This document shows positions 15,759 through 24,860 of a DNA stretch of 64,000 nucleotides, piece after piece (position 1 is the first letter of the stretch; each line of letters opens with the position of its first letter). The DNA is from Paenibacillus curdlanolyticus YK9. GTDB lineage: Bacteria > Bacillota > Bacilli > Paenibacillales > Paenibacillaceae. Location: contig NZ_AEDD01000003.1 in NCBI RefSeq assembly GCF_000179615.1, positions 62,001-126,000 on the forward strand, read 5' to 3'. Position numbers and translations under genes: made by a program. The notes below the pieces were generated by a model. It saw only the letters and a list, made by a program, of their open reading frames with translations. It ran no database searches and was not told the origin of the DNA.

Positions 15759-18293
15759 CTAGCTGGACTCGATCAGCTCGATCCACTCATTATACTCGGT
15801 CTGCAGCTTCGCATACTCCTGCTGCAGCTTATCCAGCTGCTCTTGCAAGCGAGCGCGCTCGCTGCGAAGGCTCTCGGCTTCAGCTGCCGCGCCTTGCCGA
15901 GATTGCTCAAGCGACTGTATTTGCTCGCTAAGCGATTCGACATGCTCTGCCCCTGCGGCAGCGGCTTCTCGATATTGCTCAAGTTCGCGTGACACCGACC
16001 GCATATGCGCTTCGTAACCTTGCAGCTTGTCCGACAGCTCTTCTTCGCGTTCAAGCAGCTGCTGCTCAAGCTTCTCATGATGCCTGCGCAGCTGTTCCTC
16101 GAGCTCTTCTTGTTTCAGCTTAAAGAGCTCTTCCGATTCGAGCTGCAGCGCTTCCGTATGGGTGAGCAATTCCTGCTCACGCTGCTTATATTGCTGCAGC
16201 GACTGCTCCAGCTCTACGATGCGGCTGCTTAAGCGCGTTTGCTCCTGCTGTTGGATGCCCAGCAGTCTCGATGCGGCCGCAGCCTGCTCAATCTGCAGCT
16301 CCAACTGATCCGCCAGATGATTCAGCTGCCCTTCCAGCACTTCCGCCTTATTCGCATGCTGATCGCTGTCGCGAGCTGCGCGCTCACGGCCATCGCGCTC
16401 CTTCGCAAGCTCGGCATACAATCGGTCAAGCTCAGCTTGTTGCTCCTTCAGCTGCGATTGTACGTTCTCCAGTCGCTCGAATGCATTGCCAGACACTTGC
16501 TCCCGATCCTGCAGCTCGATTTCAAGCTGTCCAATTGCACCGCGAAGCCCCTCTTCCTGCTCCATTGCAGCGAGCATTTGCTCCTCTAGCTCCGCCAGCC
16601 GCCGCTCCCACTGCGCTTGCGCTTGCTCGAAGCGCTGCTGTCCTGCGGCCGCCTGATCGTCTAGCAGACTCCGAATTTTCGCAAGCTCCGCCTCTTTCGC
16701 AGCAAGCACCGATTGCAGCTGCTTCTGAGCCTGGTCATAATCGCCTGCCAACACAGCCATCTCTTGTTCAAAGTGATCTGCGATCTGCTCGCGCTCTTCA
16801 AGCCAGCTTGCTTTCTTACGCTCAAGCTCGCTCTTGAACGACTGCTCCAGCTGTGCAAAGTCTGCTTTCCATGCATGCTCGCGCTCATCCGCTTGCTGCA
16901 GCAGCTCCAGCTGGGCCTGCTCGGCCTGCTCAATCCGCTGCTCAGCCTTGCGTACGGAGTCTTGCGCAGTTTGCTCCAGCTGTTCAATCTTGTGAAGCAG
17001 TTGACTAACCGTCTCCTGCTCGGCTGCCTTTGCCTCTTCAAGTGCCTGCAGCTCCTGACGATGCGTTTCCTGCAGCGATAACAATTCAAGCGTGAACGCA
17101 TCAGCTTGCTCCTGCTGCATACGCTCAAGCGCTGCTGCTTGCTCTGCACGACGCTCATCCAACGCGCTCTTTTGCTGGCTCAACTGCTGCGCCGCTTCTT
17201 CTTGCTGCTGCTTCAGCTGCAAGGCTGCCGTTGCTTGCTGCTCTGCTAACTGACGAGCTGCTTCTGTTTGCTGCTCTGCCAACTGATGAGCTGCTTCCGC
17301 TTGCTGCTTTTGCAACCGCGCCAAAGATTCTGCCTGCTGTTCCTCAAGCCGCTGTGCGAGCGTCGCTTGATGAGCTGCATTCATCTGTTCAACCGTTGCC
17401 TTGTGCGCAGCATCCAGCTGCTCAAGAGCTGCTTTATGCGAAGCATTCAACTGCTCCATCGCCGATTTATTGGCTGCATCTCGCCGTTCCTCAGCCTTAT
17501 GAAGCTCCGCCAACTGAAGCTCCAGCTGCTGGCGCTTTTGCTCCGCTTGTTCGCGAAGCGACTGAGACTTGCGCTCATTATCCGCTCGCTGCTCTTGCAG
17601 CTTCTTCTCAGAAGCAGTCCGCTGCTCCGCAAGCAGCCGATCAGCTGACACCCGCTGCTCCTGCAGCTTCCGCTCGCCTTCAGCTCGTGCCGACGTTAAC
17701 TGGCGTCCCCATTCCTCCCGCTGCGAAGCTAATGCTTGAGAATGGCTTTCCTTAAGCGCTGCAAGCTCAGCCTCCAGTTGCTGCTGCATTAGCTCAAGCT
17801 GGTTCTCGCTTGCTTGAGCTGCTGCAGCGTGTAGCGCATTCGCCTCTTCTACTGCTTGCTCGAGAGCTATCCGATTTTGCTCCACAAGCGCTTTAATCTG
17901 TTCGTCCTGCTCTAGCTGCTGAGACGTCAATGCTTCCTTCGCTGCCAATTCCACTGCTGCAATCCGGTTTTCCGCTTCAACAACGATATCTTGCAATGCG
18001 CCTGCCTCGTTGCGCACCCGCTCAATTTCCTCTACGAGTACGGCGTTCCGCGTTTCTTCAACGAGCAAGCGATCATTTTCCTTTTGTAATCGAAGAAGAT
18101 CCTCAGCCATATGTACAGCCGCAAGAACAGCCAGCTTGGGCATATCTAACCTTGGATATCCTTTGGCTAGTTTGTGCATATTTTCGTCGACCAGTGCTGC
18201 GATCCGCTTGATATAGTCGGTACTGGAGCGTCCTGCAAGCTTATACTGATGTCCGTATATGTCAACCGTTACGCGTGTCCGATCGGCATCCAT
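15759..18293 (-). CDS. zapA: Cell division protein ZapA fused to a giant coiled coil
   Basis: 844 residues from the ATG at 18293 (AGGAGG ten bases upstream). Residues 1-75 are a ZapA domain: RVTVDIYGHQYKLAG, DYIKRIAALVDENMHKLA and LAVLAAVHMAEDLLRLQ. ZapA dimers bind FtsZ and promote Z-ring bundling; ordinary ZapA has about 85-110 residues. Here about 770 extra residues of nearly uninterrupted Gln/Glu/Ala/Leu coiled coil follow, with internally repeated units such as LAEQQTEAARQ / LAEQQATAALQ and LNASHKAALEQ / LDAAHKATVEQ. The end LQTEYNEWIELIESS looks conserved and not random. The pheT neighbour supports ZapA identity (pheT is near zapA in Bacillus). No stop or frameshift is seen. Confidence 0.84.
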   Translation of the reverse strand: MDADRTRVTVDIYGHQYKLAGRSSTDYIKRIAALVDENMHKLAKGYPRLDMPKLAVLAAVHMAEDLLRLQKENDRLLVEETRNAVLVEEIERVRNEAGALQDIVVEAENRIAAVELAAKEALTSQQLEQDEQIKALVEQNRIALEQAVEEANALHAAAAQASENQLELMQQQLEAELAALKESHSQALASQREEWGRQLTSARAEGERKLQEQRVSADRLLAEQRTASEKKLQEQRADNERKSQSLREQAEQKRQQLELQLAELHKAEERRDAANKSAMEQLNASHKAALEQLDAAHKATVEQMNAAHQATLAQRLEEQQAESLARLQKQQAEAAHQLAEQQTEAARQLAEQQATAALQLKQQQEEAAQQLSQQKSALDERRAEQAAALERMQQEQADAFTLELLSLQETHRQELQALEEAKAAEQETVSQLLHKIEQLEQTAQDSVRKAEQRIEQAEQAQLELLQQADEREHAWKADFAQLEQSFKSELERKKASWLEEREQIADHFEQEMAVLAGDYDQAQKQLQSVLAAKEAELAKIRSLLDDQAAAGQQRFEQAQAQWERRLAELEEQMLAAMEQEEGLRGAIGQLEIELQDREQVSGNAFERLENVQSQLKEQQAELDRLYAELAKERDGRERAARDSDQHANKAEVLEGQLNHLADQLELQIEQAAAASRLLGIQQQEQTRLSSRIVELEQSLQQYKQREQELLTHTEALQLESEELFKLKQEELEEQLRRHHEKLEQQLLEREEELSDKLQGYEAHMRSVSRELEQYREAAAAGAEHVESLSEQIQSLEQSRQGAAAEAESLRSERARLQEQLDKLQQEYAKLQTEYNEWIELIESS

Positions 18294-18380
18294 CAAACCT
18301 TGTCCTCCTAGTAGTAATTAAAGTCGCATTTCTTGGTGTCAACCCGGCATTCGTTATCGCGACCAGCATAGATAAAGGCG

Positions 18381-18427
18381 AAAAAAAACCACATCGCTGT
18401 TCCTTTCGGAACTATTTCGATGTGGCT
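18381..18427 (-). terminator. Terminator after pheST
   Basis: On the minus strand CCACATCG...CGATGTGG is followed by eight Ts, just after the pheT stop. It separates pheST from zapA. Confidence 0.88.
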
Positions 18428-18442
18428 TTGATTGTTTCCTGC

Positions 18443-20884
18443 CTACTTCCGCAATTCTGCACCAAAAGTTTGTTCGATTTTCGTGACAACTGCGCTATGC
18501 AGCTCCGTTACTTCCTCATCGGTAAGCGTACGCTCCGCATGACGATAAACGAGCGCCAAAGCAACGCTCTTTTTGCCAGCTCCCAGCTTCTCGCCCGCGT
18601 AAACATCGAAGATGCGAACGGACTCCAGCAGCTCGCCAGCCGTTTCACTTGCAGTTTCCAACAGACGGCCTGCTTGGACTGCCGTATCAACCACTACAGC
18701 GATATCGCGTTCCATCGCCGGGTAACGCGGCAGCGTCTTATACTCGATTGCGAAGTCTGCATACTCGTATAGCGGAGCCAAATCCAGCTCTGCCACATAG
18801 GTATCTGGCAGATCCGACTGCTGCTGAAGCGCAGGATGCAGTTGGCCTACATAGCCAATTGTAGTCCAGCCTGCTTCTGTATGAAGCAGAACCGCTGCCG
18901 TACGTCCTGGATGGAACCCTTCAGGCTGGGCAGCCTCGAAACGTACCGACCCGCTAATGCCCAGCGTGTTTACAATCGTCTCTACAACGCCTTTGGCATG
19001 ATAGAAATTGTACGCCTCGGCTTTGCGGTTCCATTGCGCCTGCACCGCATTGCCTGTCAGCAGCAATGCAAACCGATGCTTTTCCTGCGGCAAGTGCGTC
19101 AGCACTTCTTCTTCCGTATGGAATACGCTGCCGAGCTCAAACACGGCAATGTTCTCATTCTTACGGTTCCGGTTATAAACCGCCATTTCAAGCAACTGCG
19201 GCAAAAGCGACGTGCGCAGCACGCTGCGGTCCTCGCTCATCGGCATCGCTAAGCGAACAGGAACCGCGCCATTCGTAAGCGCTGGGAACAGCTTCGTACG
19301 TTCCGGGCCAGTGAAGGAATAGCTGATCACTTCGTTCAAACCCGAATCCGTAAGACGCTTGCGCAGATCGCGGCGGATCGCTTGCGGTTTCGTTAGCGCG
19401 CCAGGCGTCGTGCTGCCTTCGATCGACGTCGTCGGAATATTATCGTATCCATACAATCTCGCTACCTCTTCGATCAGATCAACATCACGCGTAATTTCTC
19501 CGCGGCGCGTCGGTACCGTAATTGTAAATACGCCGTTCTCATCGAGCGAACCTTCGAACCCAAGACGAAGGAAGATTGCCTCCACTTCCAGCTTCGACAA
19601 GCTGGTGCCGAGGTATTGGTTTATTTTGTTGAGCGCAACTTGTACGACCGATGGCTCAATATTTTTCGTGATTGCTTCAACGATTCCCTCAGTAACGTGG
19701 CCCTCCGCGCATTGCTCGAGTAGGGAAGCCGCACGATTCAAGGCAGCAATAACACGTCCTGGATCAACTTCCTTCTCAAAACGGGCGCTTGATTCTGACC
19801 GAAGGCCAAGCTGACGCGAAGTTTTGCGGACCGTGCTGCCGTCAAAGCGAGCCGATTCTAGCAAAATATCCGTCGTATCCGCCGTAACCTCGCTGTTCGC
19901 TCCACCCATCACGCCAGCCAAGGCAATCGCCTTCTCGGCGTCTGCAATAACAAGCATTTGCGGCTCAAGCTTCCGCTCTTGATCGTCGAGCGTTGTCAGT
20001 GTCTCTCCCGGCTTCGCTTGGCGCACCACGATGCGGCCTCCAGCTACCTTAGCAGCGTCGAATGCGTGTAGCGGCTGTCCGTATTCCAGCATGACATAAT
20101 TCGTAACGTCAACGACGTTGTTAATTGGACGAACGCCTGCAGCGATCAGACGATTTTGCAGCCATTGCGGCGATGGCGCTACTTTTACGCCACGAATATA
20201 GCGAGCAGAGTAATGCGAGCACAGCTCAGTTGCTTCAATTGAAACTGAAATATGGTCCGAGGCTTGATCAGCGGAATGCATCACGGATGTGTTTGGAAGC
20301 TTCACTTCCCGCCCAGTCAATGCAGCTATTTCATAAGCAACGCCCAGCATGCTCAAGCAATCCGAACGGTTAGGCGTCAAATCCAGTTCCAAAACCTCGT
20401 CATCGATGCCAAGCGTGATGCCAATCGATTGGCCAATCGGCGTCTCGGCAGGGAGCACAAGAATCCCTTCCTGCTGATCCTTCGGAAGCAGCTTATCGTT
20501 GAGGCCCAGCTCCTTCGCCGAGCAGATCATTCCCTGGGATTCCACACCGCGCAGCTTCGCACGCTTGATTTTGAAATCACCCGGCAGCTTTGCGCCAACG
20601 ACGGCCACTGGCACTTTTTGGCCGGCATCCACGTTACGAGCTCCGCAGACGATTTGCAAATTCTCGCCTGTTCCAACATCAACCTGGCAAACGTTCAGCT
20701 TGTCTGCATCCGGATGCTTTTCTTTCGATACGACATAACCAACGACAACGCCGGTTACCCCTTTATTCAATGACTCCACAACATCGATTTCGATACCGCC
20801 GCGCGTCATTTGCTCAGCGATCTCGCGTGCCGTTAAATCAGATACCTCGATATATTCATTCAACCACCGATAAGATACATTCAT
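18443..20884 (-). CDS. pheT: Phenylalanyl-tRNA synthetase beta subunit
   Basis: 813 residues, normal length. N-terminus MNVSYRWLNEYIEV; tRNA-binding (EMAP-like) domain about 40-150 with VCGARNVDAGQKVPVAVVGA; B3/4 editing domain; B5 domain; and C-terminal anticodon-binding FDX-ACB domain ending AVVTKIEQTFGAELRK. It forms the (alpha-beta)2 enzyme with PheS, 22 bases upstream. It is controlled by the Phe T-box leader in front of pheS. Confidence 0.97.
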   Translation of the reverse strand: MNVSYRWLNEYIEVSDLTAREIAEQMTRGGIEIDVVESLNKGVTGVVVGYVVSKEKHPDADKLNVCQVDVGTGENLQIVCGARNVDAGQKVPVAVVGAKLPGDFKIKRAKLRGVESQGMICSAKELGLNDKLLPKDQQEGILVLPAETPIGQSIGITLGIDDEVLELDLTPNRSDCLSMLGVAYEIAALTGREVKLPNTSVMHSADQASDHISVSIEATELCSHYSARYIRGVKVAPSPQWLQNRLIAAGVRPINNVVDVTNYVMLEYGQPLHAFDAAKVAGGRIVVRQAKPGETLTTLDDQERKLEPQMLVIADAEKAIALAGVMGGANSEVTADTTDILLESARFDGSTVRKTSRQLGLRSESSARFEKEVDPGRVIAALNRAASLLEQCAEGHVTEGIVEAITKNIEPSVVQVALNKINQYLGTSLSKLEVEAIFLRLGFEGSLDENGVFTITVPTRRGEITRDVDLIEEVARLYGYDNIPTTSIEGSTTPGALTKPQAIRRDLRKRLTDSGLNEVISYSFTGPERTKLFPALTNGAVPVRLAMPMSEDRSVLRTSLLPQLLEMAVYNRNRKNENIAVFELGSVFHTEEEVLTHLPQEKHRFALLLTGNAVQAQWNRKAEAYNFYHAKGVVETIVNTLGISGSVRFEAAQPEGFHPGRTAAVLLHTEAGWTTIGYVGQLHPALQQQSDLPDTYVAELDLAPLYEYADFAIEYKTLPRYPAMERDIAVVVDTAVQAGRLLETASETAGELLESVRIFDVYAGEKLGAGKKSVALALVYRHAERTLTDEEVTELHSAVVTKIEQTFGAELRK

Positions 20885-20906
20885 TTCGCTTCTATTCCCT
20901 TCTGCG

Positions 20907-21941
20907 TCACATACGCCCGAATTGATTCAAAAACCGTTGATCGTTCGTATAGAAATGACGGATGTCGTCGATTCCATATTTCAAAAGCGCAATCCGCTCA
21001 ACACCCATGCCGAATGCAAAGCCAGTCACCTCGTTCGGATCGTAGCCGCCCATCTCCAGAACGCGAGGGTGAACCATGCCGCAGCCAAGAATTTCAAGCC
21101 AGCCCGTTTGCTTGCACATCCGGCAGCCTTGGCCGCCGCATTGCGAGCAGGTTACATCAACCTCTGCGCTCGGCTCTGTGAACGGGAAGAAGCTTGGACG
21201 AAGTCGAATTTGCGCCTGCTTGCCAAACATCAATTGAACGAATTGAAGCAGCGTTCCTTTAAGATCGCTCATTCGGATGTTGGGACCGACAACCAAGCCT
21301 TCGATTTGATTAAATTGGAACGAATGCGTTGCGTCGTCATCATCACGACGATACACTTTGCCTGGGCAAATGATTTTGACCGGGAATTTGCCATTCATTG
21401 CTTTCATTGTTCGAACCTGAACAGGCGAAGTCTGCGTACGCATCAAAATTTCATCCGTAATATAGAACGAATCCTGCATATCGCGAGCTGGGTGATTTTT
21501 AGGCAAATTCAATGCCTCAAAGTTATAATAATCCGTTTCCACCTCAGGTCCTTCTGCGACCGTGTAGCCGAGACCTACGAAAATATCCTCGATTTCTTGT
21601 ACAACCTTATTTAATGGATGCACTGCTCCTGTCGGCAGCTCGTTCCCCGGAAGCGTAACGTCAATCGTTTCTTCACGAAGCCTTGTTTCCGTTTCCTCGC
21701 GAAGGAACGTCTCTTGCTTCTCATTAATGACCGATTCAATCGAAGCGCGAACATCGTTGCCGACTTGGCCGATGATCGGGCGTTCTTCAGCGCTAAGGCT
21801 GCCCATTCCACGCAAAATTTCCGTCAATGCGCCCTTTTTTCCCAAATACTTAACTCGCAAATCATTCAATTGCTGTGGATTTGCAACCCCTTGCAGCTCC
21901 TGTAGCGCTTCCGTACGAAGCGCCTCTAAACGTTCTTTCAT
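20907..21941 (-). CDS. pheS: Phenylalanyl-tRNA synthetase alpha subunit
   Basis: 344 residues. Class II synthetase motifs: [15 protein letters not shown]-type motif 1 region (here [18 protein letters not shown]), motif 2 around [17 protein letters not shown], and motif 3 [17 protein letters not shown]. The ATG has GGAGGG eight bases upstream. A conserved T-box leader and terminator precede it, so transcription through pheST depends on uncharged tRNA-Phe. Confidence 0.97.
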   Translation of the reverse strand: MKERLEALRTEALQELQGVANPQQLNDLRVKYLGKKGALTEILRGMGSLSAEERPIIGQVGNDVRASIESVINEKQETFLREETETRLREETIDVTLPGNELPTGAVHPLNKVVQEIEDIFVGLGYTVAEGPEVETDYYNFEALNLPKNHPARDMQDSFYITDEILMRTQTSPVQVRTMKAMNGKFPVKIICPGKVYRRDDDDATHSFQFNQIEGLVVGPNIRMSDLKGTLLQFVQLMFGKQAQIRLRPSFFPFTEPSAEVDVTCSQCGGQGCRMCKQTGWLEILGCGMVHPRVLEMGGYDPNEVTGFAFGMGVERIALLKYGIDDIRHFYTNDQRFLNQFGRM

Positions 21942-21984
21942 GCCTGAATCCCTCCATCGTGATCGGAGCGCTATCGCTCCAAAT

Positions 21985-22286
21985 ACAAAAAAGGCCCTTC
22001 CTCCCCGTTAGGGACGAAAGGACCGTGGTACCACCCTATTTTGAGCTGCGCATTAGCATTCATATGGTTACCATACCATATGAAAGAAACAACTTAGCTT
22101 CTCTTACCGGATAACGGCCGGCGCCGGACTCCCTACATACGGCCCATTAATAGGCGCGCGTTCAAAAGTCTGCTCGGGAGCGAACTTCGACAGACCGTCC
22201 TCGTAAAGACGCTCTCAATCTCCGGCGTCTTCTCCCTGTTCGTTCGGCACTGTGTACTCTTCTCCGTCATCGCAATCCATCTATTG
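21985..22286 (-). promoter_or_regulatory. T-box riboswitch, phenylalanine (specifier UUC)
   Basis: The T-box core AGGGTGGTACCACG (minus strand) is at 22024-22037, followed by a terminator GGTCCTTTCGTCCC...GGGGAGGAAGGGCC with TTTTTT at 21985-22024. Stem I lies upstream. The specifier loop can be placed by alignment with the ilvB leader in this same window: AAGTTCGCTCCCGAG here against GAGCTCACCTCGGAG there, giving TTC (Phe) at 22182-22184. Binding of uncharged tRNA-Phe should favour the antiterminator and let pheST be transcribed. Confidence 0.9.
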
Positions 22287-22292
22287 CCCTTT

Positions 22293-22323
22293 ATTATAGC
22301 CAACTCGTTAGCATCAAAGCAAG
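22293..22323 (-). promoter_or_regulatory. SigA-type promoter of pheST
   Basis: Minus strand TATAAT at 22293-22298 is preceded by TTGCTT at 22318-22323 (19-base spacer). The -10 is perfect; the -35 is weak. It is placed correctly to start the T-box transcript. Confidence 0.55.
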
Positions 22324-22384
22324 CAAAACCAGTGAATTAGGCACACTCCTTCGCAAGCCGCTCGTTAAAGCATCGAGAACGCGG

Positions 22385-23002
22385 CTACGCACTAGAAAAC
22401 GAAACCGCTCGATGCAGCATCGGCTCCACCGTTTCAAAGCTTGATACGCCTGCTTGCTTTCGAAAAATAAATTCATCTACATACCGCTGCCAATAACGAA
22501 TTCGACGATACTTTGACACCATGTGCTTTCTCGCACGAGCTCCAAGCCTCTTTACGGCACGGTGAACAACCGTCATCGGCGACGAAGGCTCCTCACTCGC
22601 TGGAGCTGAAAGCAGACCCGTAGCCGTCCCGTTCCAATCGCGCATCGCTTCACGCACGATATGCATCATGCGAAGCGCAGTCCTATAATGAATAGACAAT
22701 AGGCCTGATAGCTTACGCGCAGAGCAATTCTGTTCCGTTGTGAACCAATAAAACACAAACAACCAATACGACATCGGCAATTTCGTGCGATGAAGGAGCG
22801 TGTTGGATGTAATTGAAATCTGCGCCTTACAGAGCACGCACTCATACAAATCCCTAGTCGTTATATAAGAAGCGGAATCATGTCCGCATCGTGTACAGCA
22901 AAAGCCATTTGGCCAGCGCAATTGAAACATATACTGACGACAAGCCGCTTCATCTTGAAACTGCGACATAAAATCATTAATATACGTAGACAATTGGCTC
23001 AC
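22385..23002 (-). CDS. IS1595-type transposase, internally deleted (no DDE core)
   Basis: 205 residues. The N-terminal half matches the IS1595 (ISXO2-like) zinc-ribbon region: CRQYMFQLRWPNGFCCTRCG, then YECVLCKAQISITSNTLLH and a helix-turn-helix-like LLSIHYRTALRMMHIVREAM. The C-terminal YVDEFIFRKQAG resembles the end of such transposases (YLDEFxFRF). The DDE domain that should lie between, beginning with DETY/DEVYVGG, is missing; the frame stays open across the gap. Start is GTG at 23002 or TTG at 22993 (AAGGGG eight bases before the latter). No terminal inverted repeats were found. It is a remnant or a repurposed DNA-binding protein. Confidence 0.7.
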   Translation of the reverse strand: MSQLSTYINDFMSQFQDEAACRQYMFQLRWPNGFCCTRCGHDSASYITTRDLYECVLCKAQISITSNTLLHRTKLPMSYWLFVFYWFTTEQNCSARKLSGLLSIHYRTALRMMHIVREAMRDWNGTATGLLSAPASEEPSSPMTVVHRAVKRLGARARKHMVSKYRRIRYWQRYVDEFIFRKQAGVSSFETVEPMLHRAVSFSSA

Positions 23003-23169
23003 CCCTTACAAAATAGAAACTATCGTTCTTATGACTTAATTATATCGAACGTATGTTCTTATTTCAAGATGTTTTTTAATCACTTTTGATAGCGAAGCCC
23101 CGCTCTCCATCACAAAAAACAGGCTTCCCTGAATGAAATGCCTATATCATGAAAAAGGGGCCGTTGAGA

Positions 23170-23350
23170 ACATGGGAACATTAGGGCATTGAGGGCATTG
23201 AGGACATTTGAGGACATTTGAGGACATTAGGGCATTGAGGGCATTGAGGACATTTGAGGACATTAGGACATTGAGGACATTAGGACATTTGAGGACATTA
23301 GGACATTGAGGACATTAGGACATTGAGGACATTAGGACATTGAGGACATG
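23170..23350. repeat. Short tandem repeat (minisatellite)
   Basis: About 180 bases made of variants of the unit GAGGACATT / AGGACATTG / AGGGCATTG (9-11 bases), closely packed and locally perfect. It lies in a gene-free stretch behind the transposase remnant. On the minus strand it would encode Asn/Val/Leu/Ser repeats, but no ribosome site supports translation. Confidence 0.9.
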
Positions 23351-23545
23351 GAGACTATCGAGATTATTCAGGCCATTGAGCTCGTTCAAGTCTTTGGTAA
23401 CATCCAAGTCATTAGAAGCATTCAAGTCATTAGAAGCATCCAAGTCGTTAGGAGTAGGAATCGTAAATTCCTTCAATTCATTGGGAACGTTTAAGCCGTT
23501 AGGAACATTCAAGTCAATTGAGCTCGTTCAAGTCTTTGGTCATTT
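23351..23545. repeat. Degenerate continuation of the tandem repeat
   Basis: Diverged copies of the same type of unit (AAGTCATTAGAAGCATTC twice, then AAGTCGTTAGGA) with a longer direct repeat TTGAGCTCGTTCAAGTCTTT near 23376 and near 23519. It suggests an older expansion flanking the young array. Confidence 0.65.
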
Positions 23546-23874
23546 GGTCATTAGGGGCATGTGGCCATAACGGTCCAGTGGGTTATAAATTTGCCGTGAC
23601 TTTCGAAAATGATCATGATAGTGAAAAGCCTCAACTGATAAAATAAACCACTATTGATAGGATCTGGTTAGCTCTAGTTGATTCATGTCGCCCTCCTCAA
23701 CGTAACGATAGTAGAGCGTAGCTATTAACAGCAGGTCGTCGATGAAACGAAACAAATTCTTTCAAGAAACGATAGCAACCTGGTGATGTCATTTGGAACC
23801 TTTGATGATATAAGCATTTCACTCAGGGAGAGCTATTTTGCGCAATAGGTTGTCCGAACACTAGCTTTTCCACA
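23546..23874. other. Gene-free stretch, possible short gene remnant
   Basis: Nothing convincing. On the minus strand GAGGAGG is followed by ATG at 23686 and the frame MNQLELTRSYQ, an amber stop, then about 36 more open codons (WFILSVEAFHYHDHF...) to a TGA at 23540. A strong ribosome site with an early stop suggests a decayed small gene; the length is too short to be sure. Confidence 0.3.
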
Positions 23875-23940
23875 CAAAAAAATGAAAGACCGTTATCCCA
23901 TCAGCATTTGTGATCAAATGCTCTAGGAATAACGGTCTGC
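23875..23940 (-). terminator. Terminator after ycnI
   Basis: AGACCGTTAT and ATAACGGTCT enclose a second stem AGCATTTG-TGAT-CAAATGCT; on the minus strand the T-rich CATTTTTTTGTG follows. It ends the copper operon. Confidence 0.87.
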
Positions 23941-23987
23941 AAACGATAAAGCGGCAGCGATGACTACCGCTATAGTTGCCTCGAAGA

Positions 23988-24734
23988 TTAACGCTTTTTG
24001 CGCGTTAGGGAAATCACAAGAGCAATGGCGCCAAGCGCTACAGCTACGATTGACAATACGAGCGGAAGCGTTGCATTGTAATCATCGCCGGCATTAGCAT
24101 TAGTATCTGCAGCTGTTTCCGCCGCTCCTGCGCTGCCGCTGTCCGTACCTGTCTCAGCTTTGCCTGTGTCTCCAGAGGATACGGACGTATCCCCCGACTT
24201 GTTGTCGGCAGCGCCTGCGGAAGAGCCGTGGCCATGGCCGTCGCTACCCGCTTCAGCTGCTGTAACCATTGTTACGGAAGCTGGCTTATCAGCCCCGTCT
24301 CCGCCTACCCACTCAACGAGCGTACCGTTAGCATACGTTTGGTAGGCCTTCCATACGAGCTCTTTGGCATCGTCGGCCACCTTGCCGTTAACGCGGAAAT
24401 CGGTAAATTCGGTTTCACTTAAGCCCGTACCATCAGCCGTCCATGTAATGCTCGTAATTTTGCTTTCCGCATCTTTCTCAAGCGTGTATTTCCAGCCTAC
24501 TTTAGGCTCGACGCGGCTAACCTTGATTTGATCCGGAACTTTCACTTGAATTTTGACCGTAGTAGTTCCTTTTTCTTCGCTTGGTACGCGTACGGACATC
24601 ACTTGATAAGAGCCTGCCGGCACTTCCTGTGGTTGAACCGTAACGTGCGCACTCGCAATACCTGCAAACATCAGCAAGCAAACTGCCATTGTTGCCGCAA
24701 CCGCAAGCTTTTTCATCTTGATTTTCATGTTCAT
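23988..24734 (-). CDS. ycnI: YcnI-family copper-binding membrane protein
   Basis: 248 residues. Signal peptide ending FAGIASA, so the mature N-terminus is His30 (HVTVQPQEVPAG), the residue used for a histidine-brace copper site in YcnI proteins. A DUF1775 beta-domain runs to about residue 165 (W in VGWKYTLE and ITWTADG). A low-complexity Gly/Ser/Asp/Thr linker with HGHG follows, then a C-terminal helix LSIVAVALGAIALVISL and RKKR anchor. The protein should sit outside the membrane and bind copper. It is the last gene of the operon with CopC-CopD and a two-component system; 126 bases separate it from the regulator gene. Confidence 0.88.
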   Translation of the reverse strand: MNMKIKMKKLAVAATMAVCLLMFAGIASAHVTVQPQEVPAGSYQVMSVRVPSEEKGTTTVKIQVKVPDQIKVSRVEPKVGWKYTLEKDAESKITSITWTADGTGLSETEFTDFRVNGKVADDAKELVWKAYQTYANGTLVEWVGGDGADKPASVTMVTAAEAGSDGHGHGSSAGAADNKSGDTSVSSGDTGKAETGTDSGSAGAAETAADTNANAGDDYNATLPLVLSIVAVALGAIALVISLTRKKR

Positions 24735-24860
24735 CGTTCATCGACATCCCTTCTAAAATACGGACCGCTTCTTTGACCTGGACTTAGTATAGCCTCAGCC
24801 AAAGTCGTCGGCATGACTCGAAAGGGCTATCGAGTGTGACAAATTTGTGCAGGCGCCTGC

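Noticed and set aside
18275-18772. Open plus-strand frame across the pheT terminator
   Set aside because: Crosses the terminator and is antisense to the pheT end; no support.
23170-23350. CRISPR-like array
   Set aside because: Units of about 10 bases without unique spacers; no cas genes.
23315-23570. Repeat-encoded frames on both strands within the minisatellite
   Set aside because: They are by-products of the repeat; no ribosome site, no stable domain.
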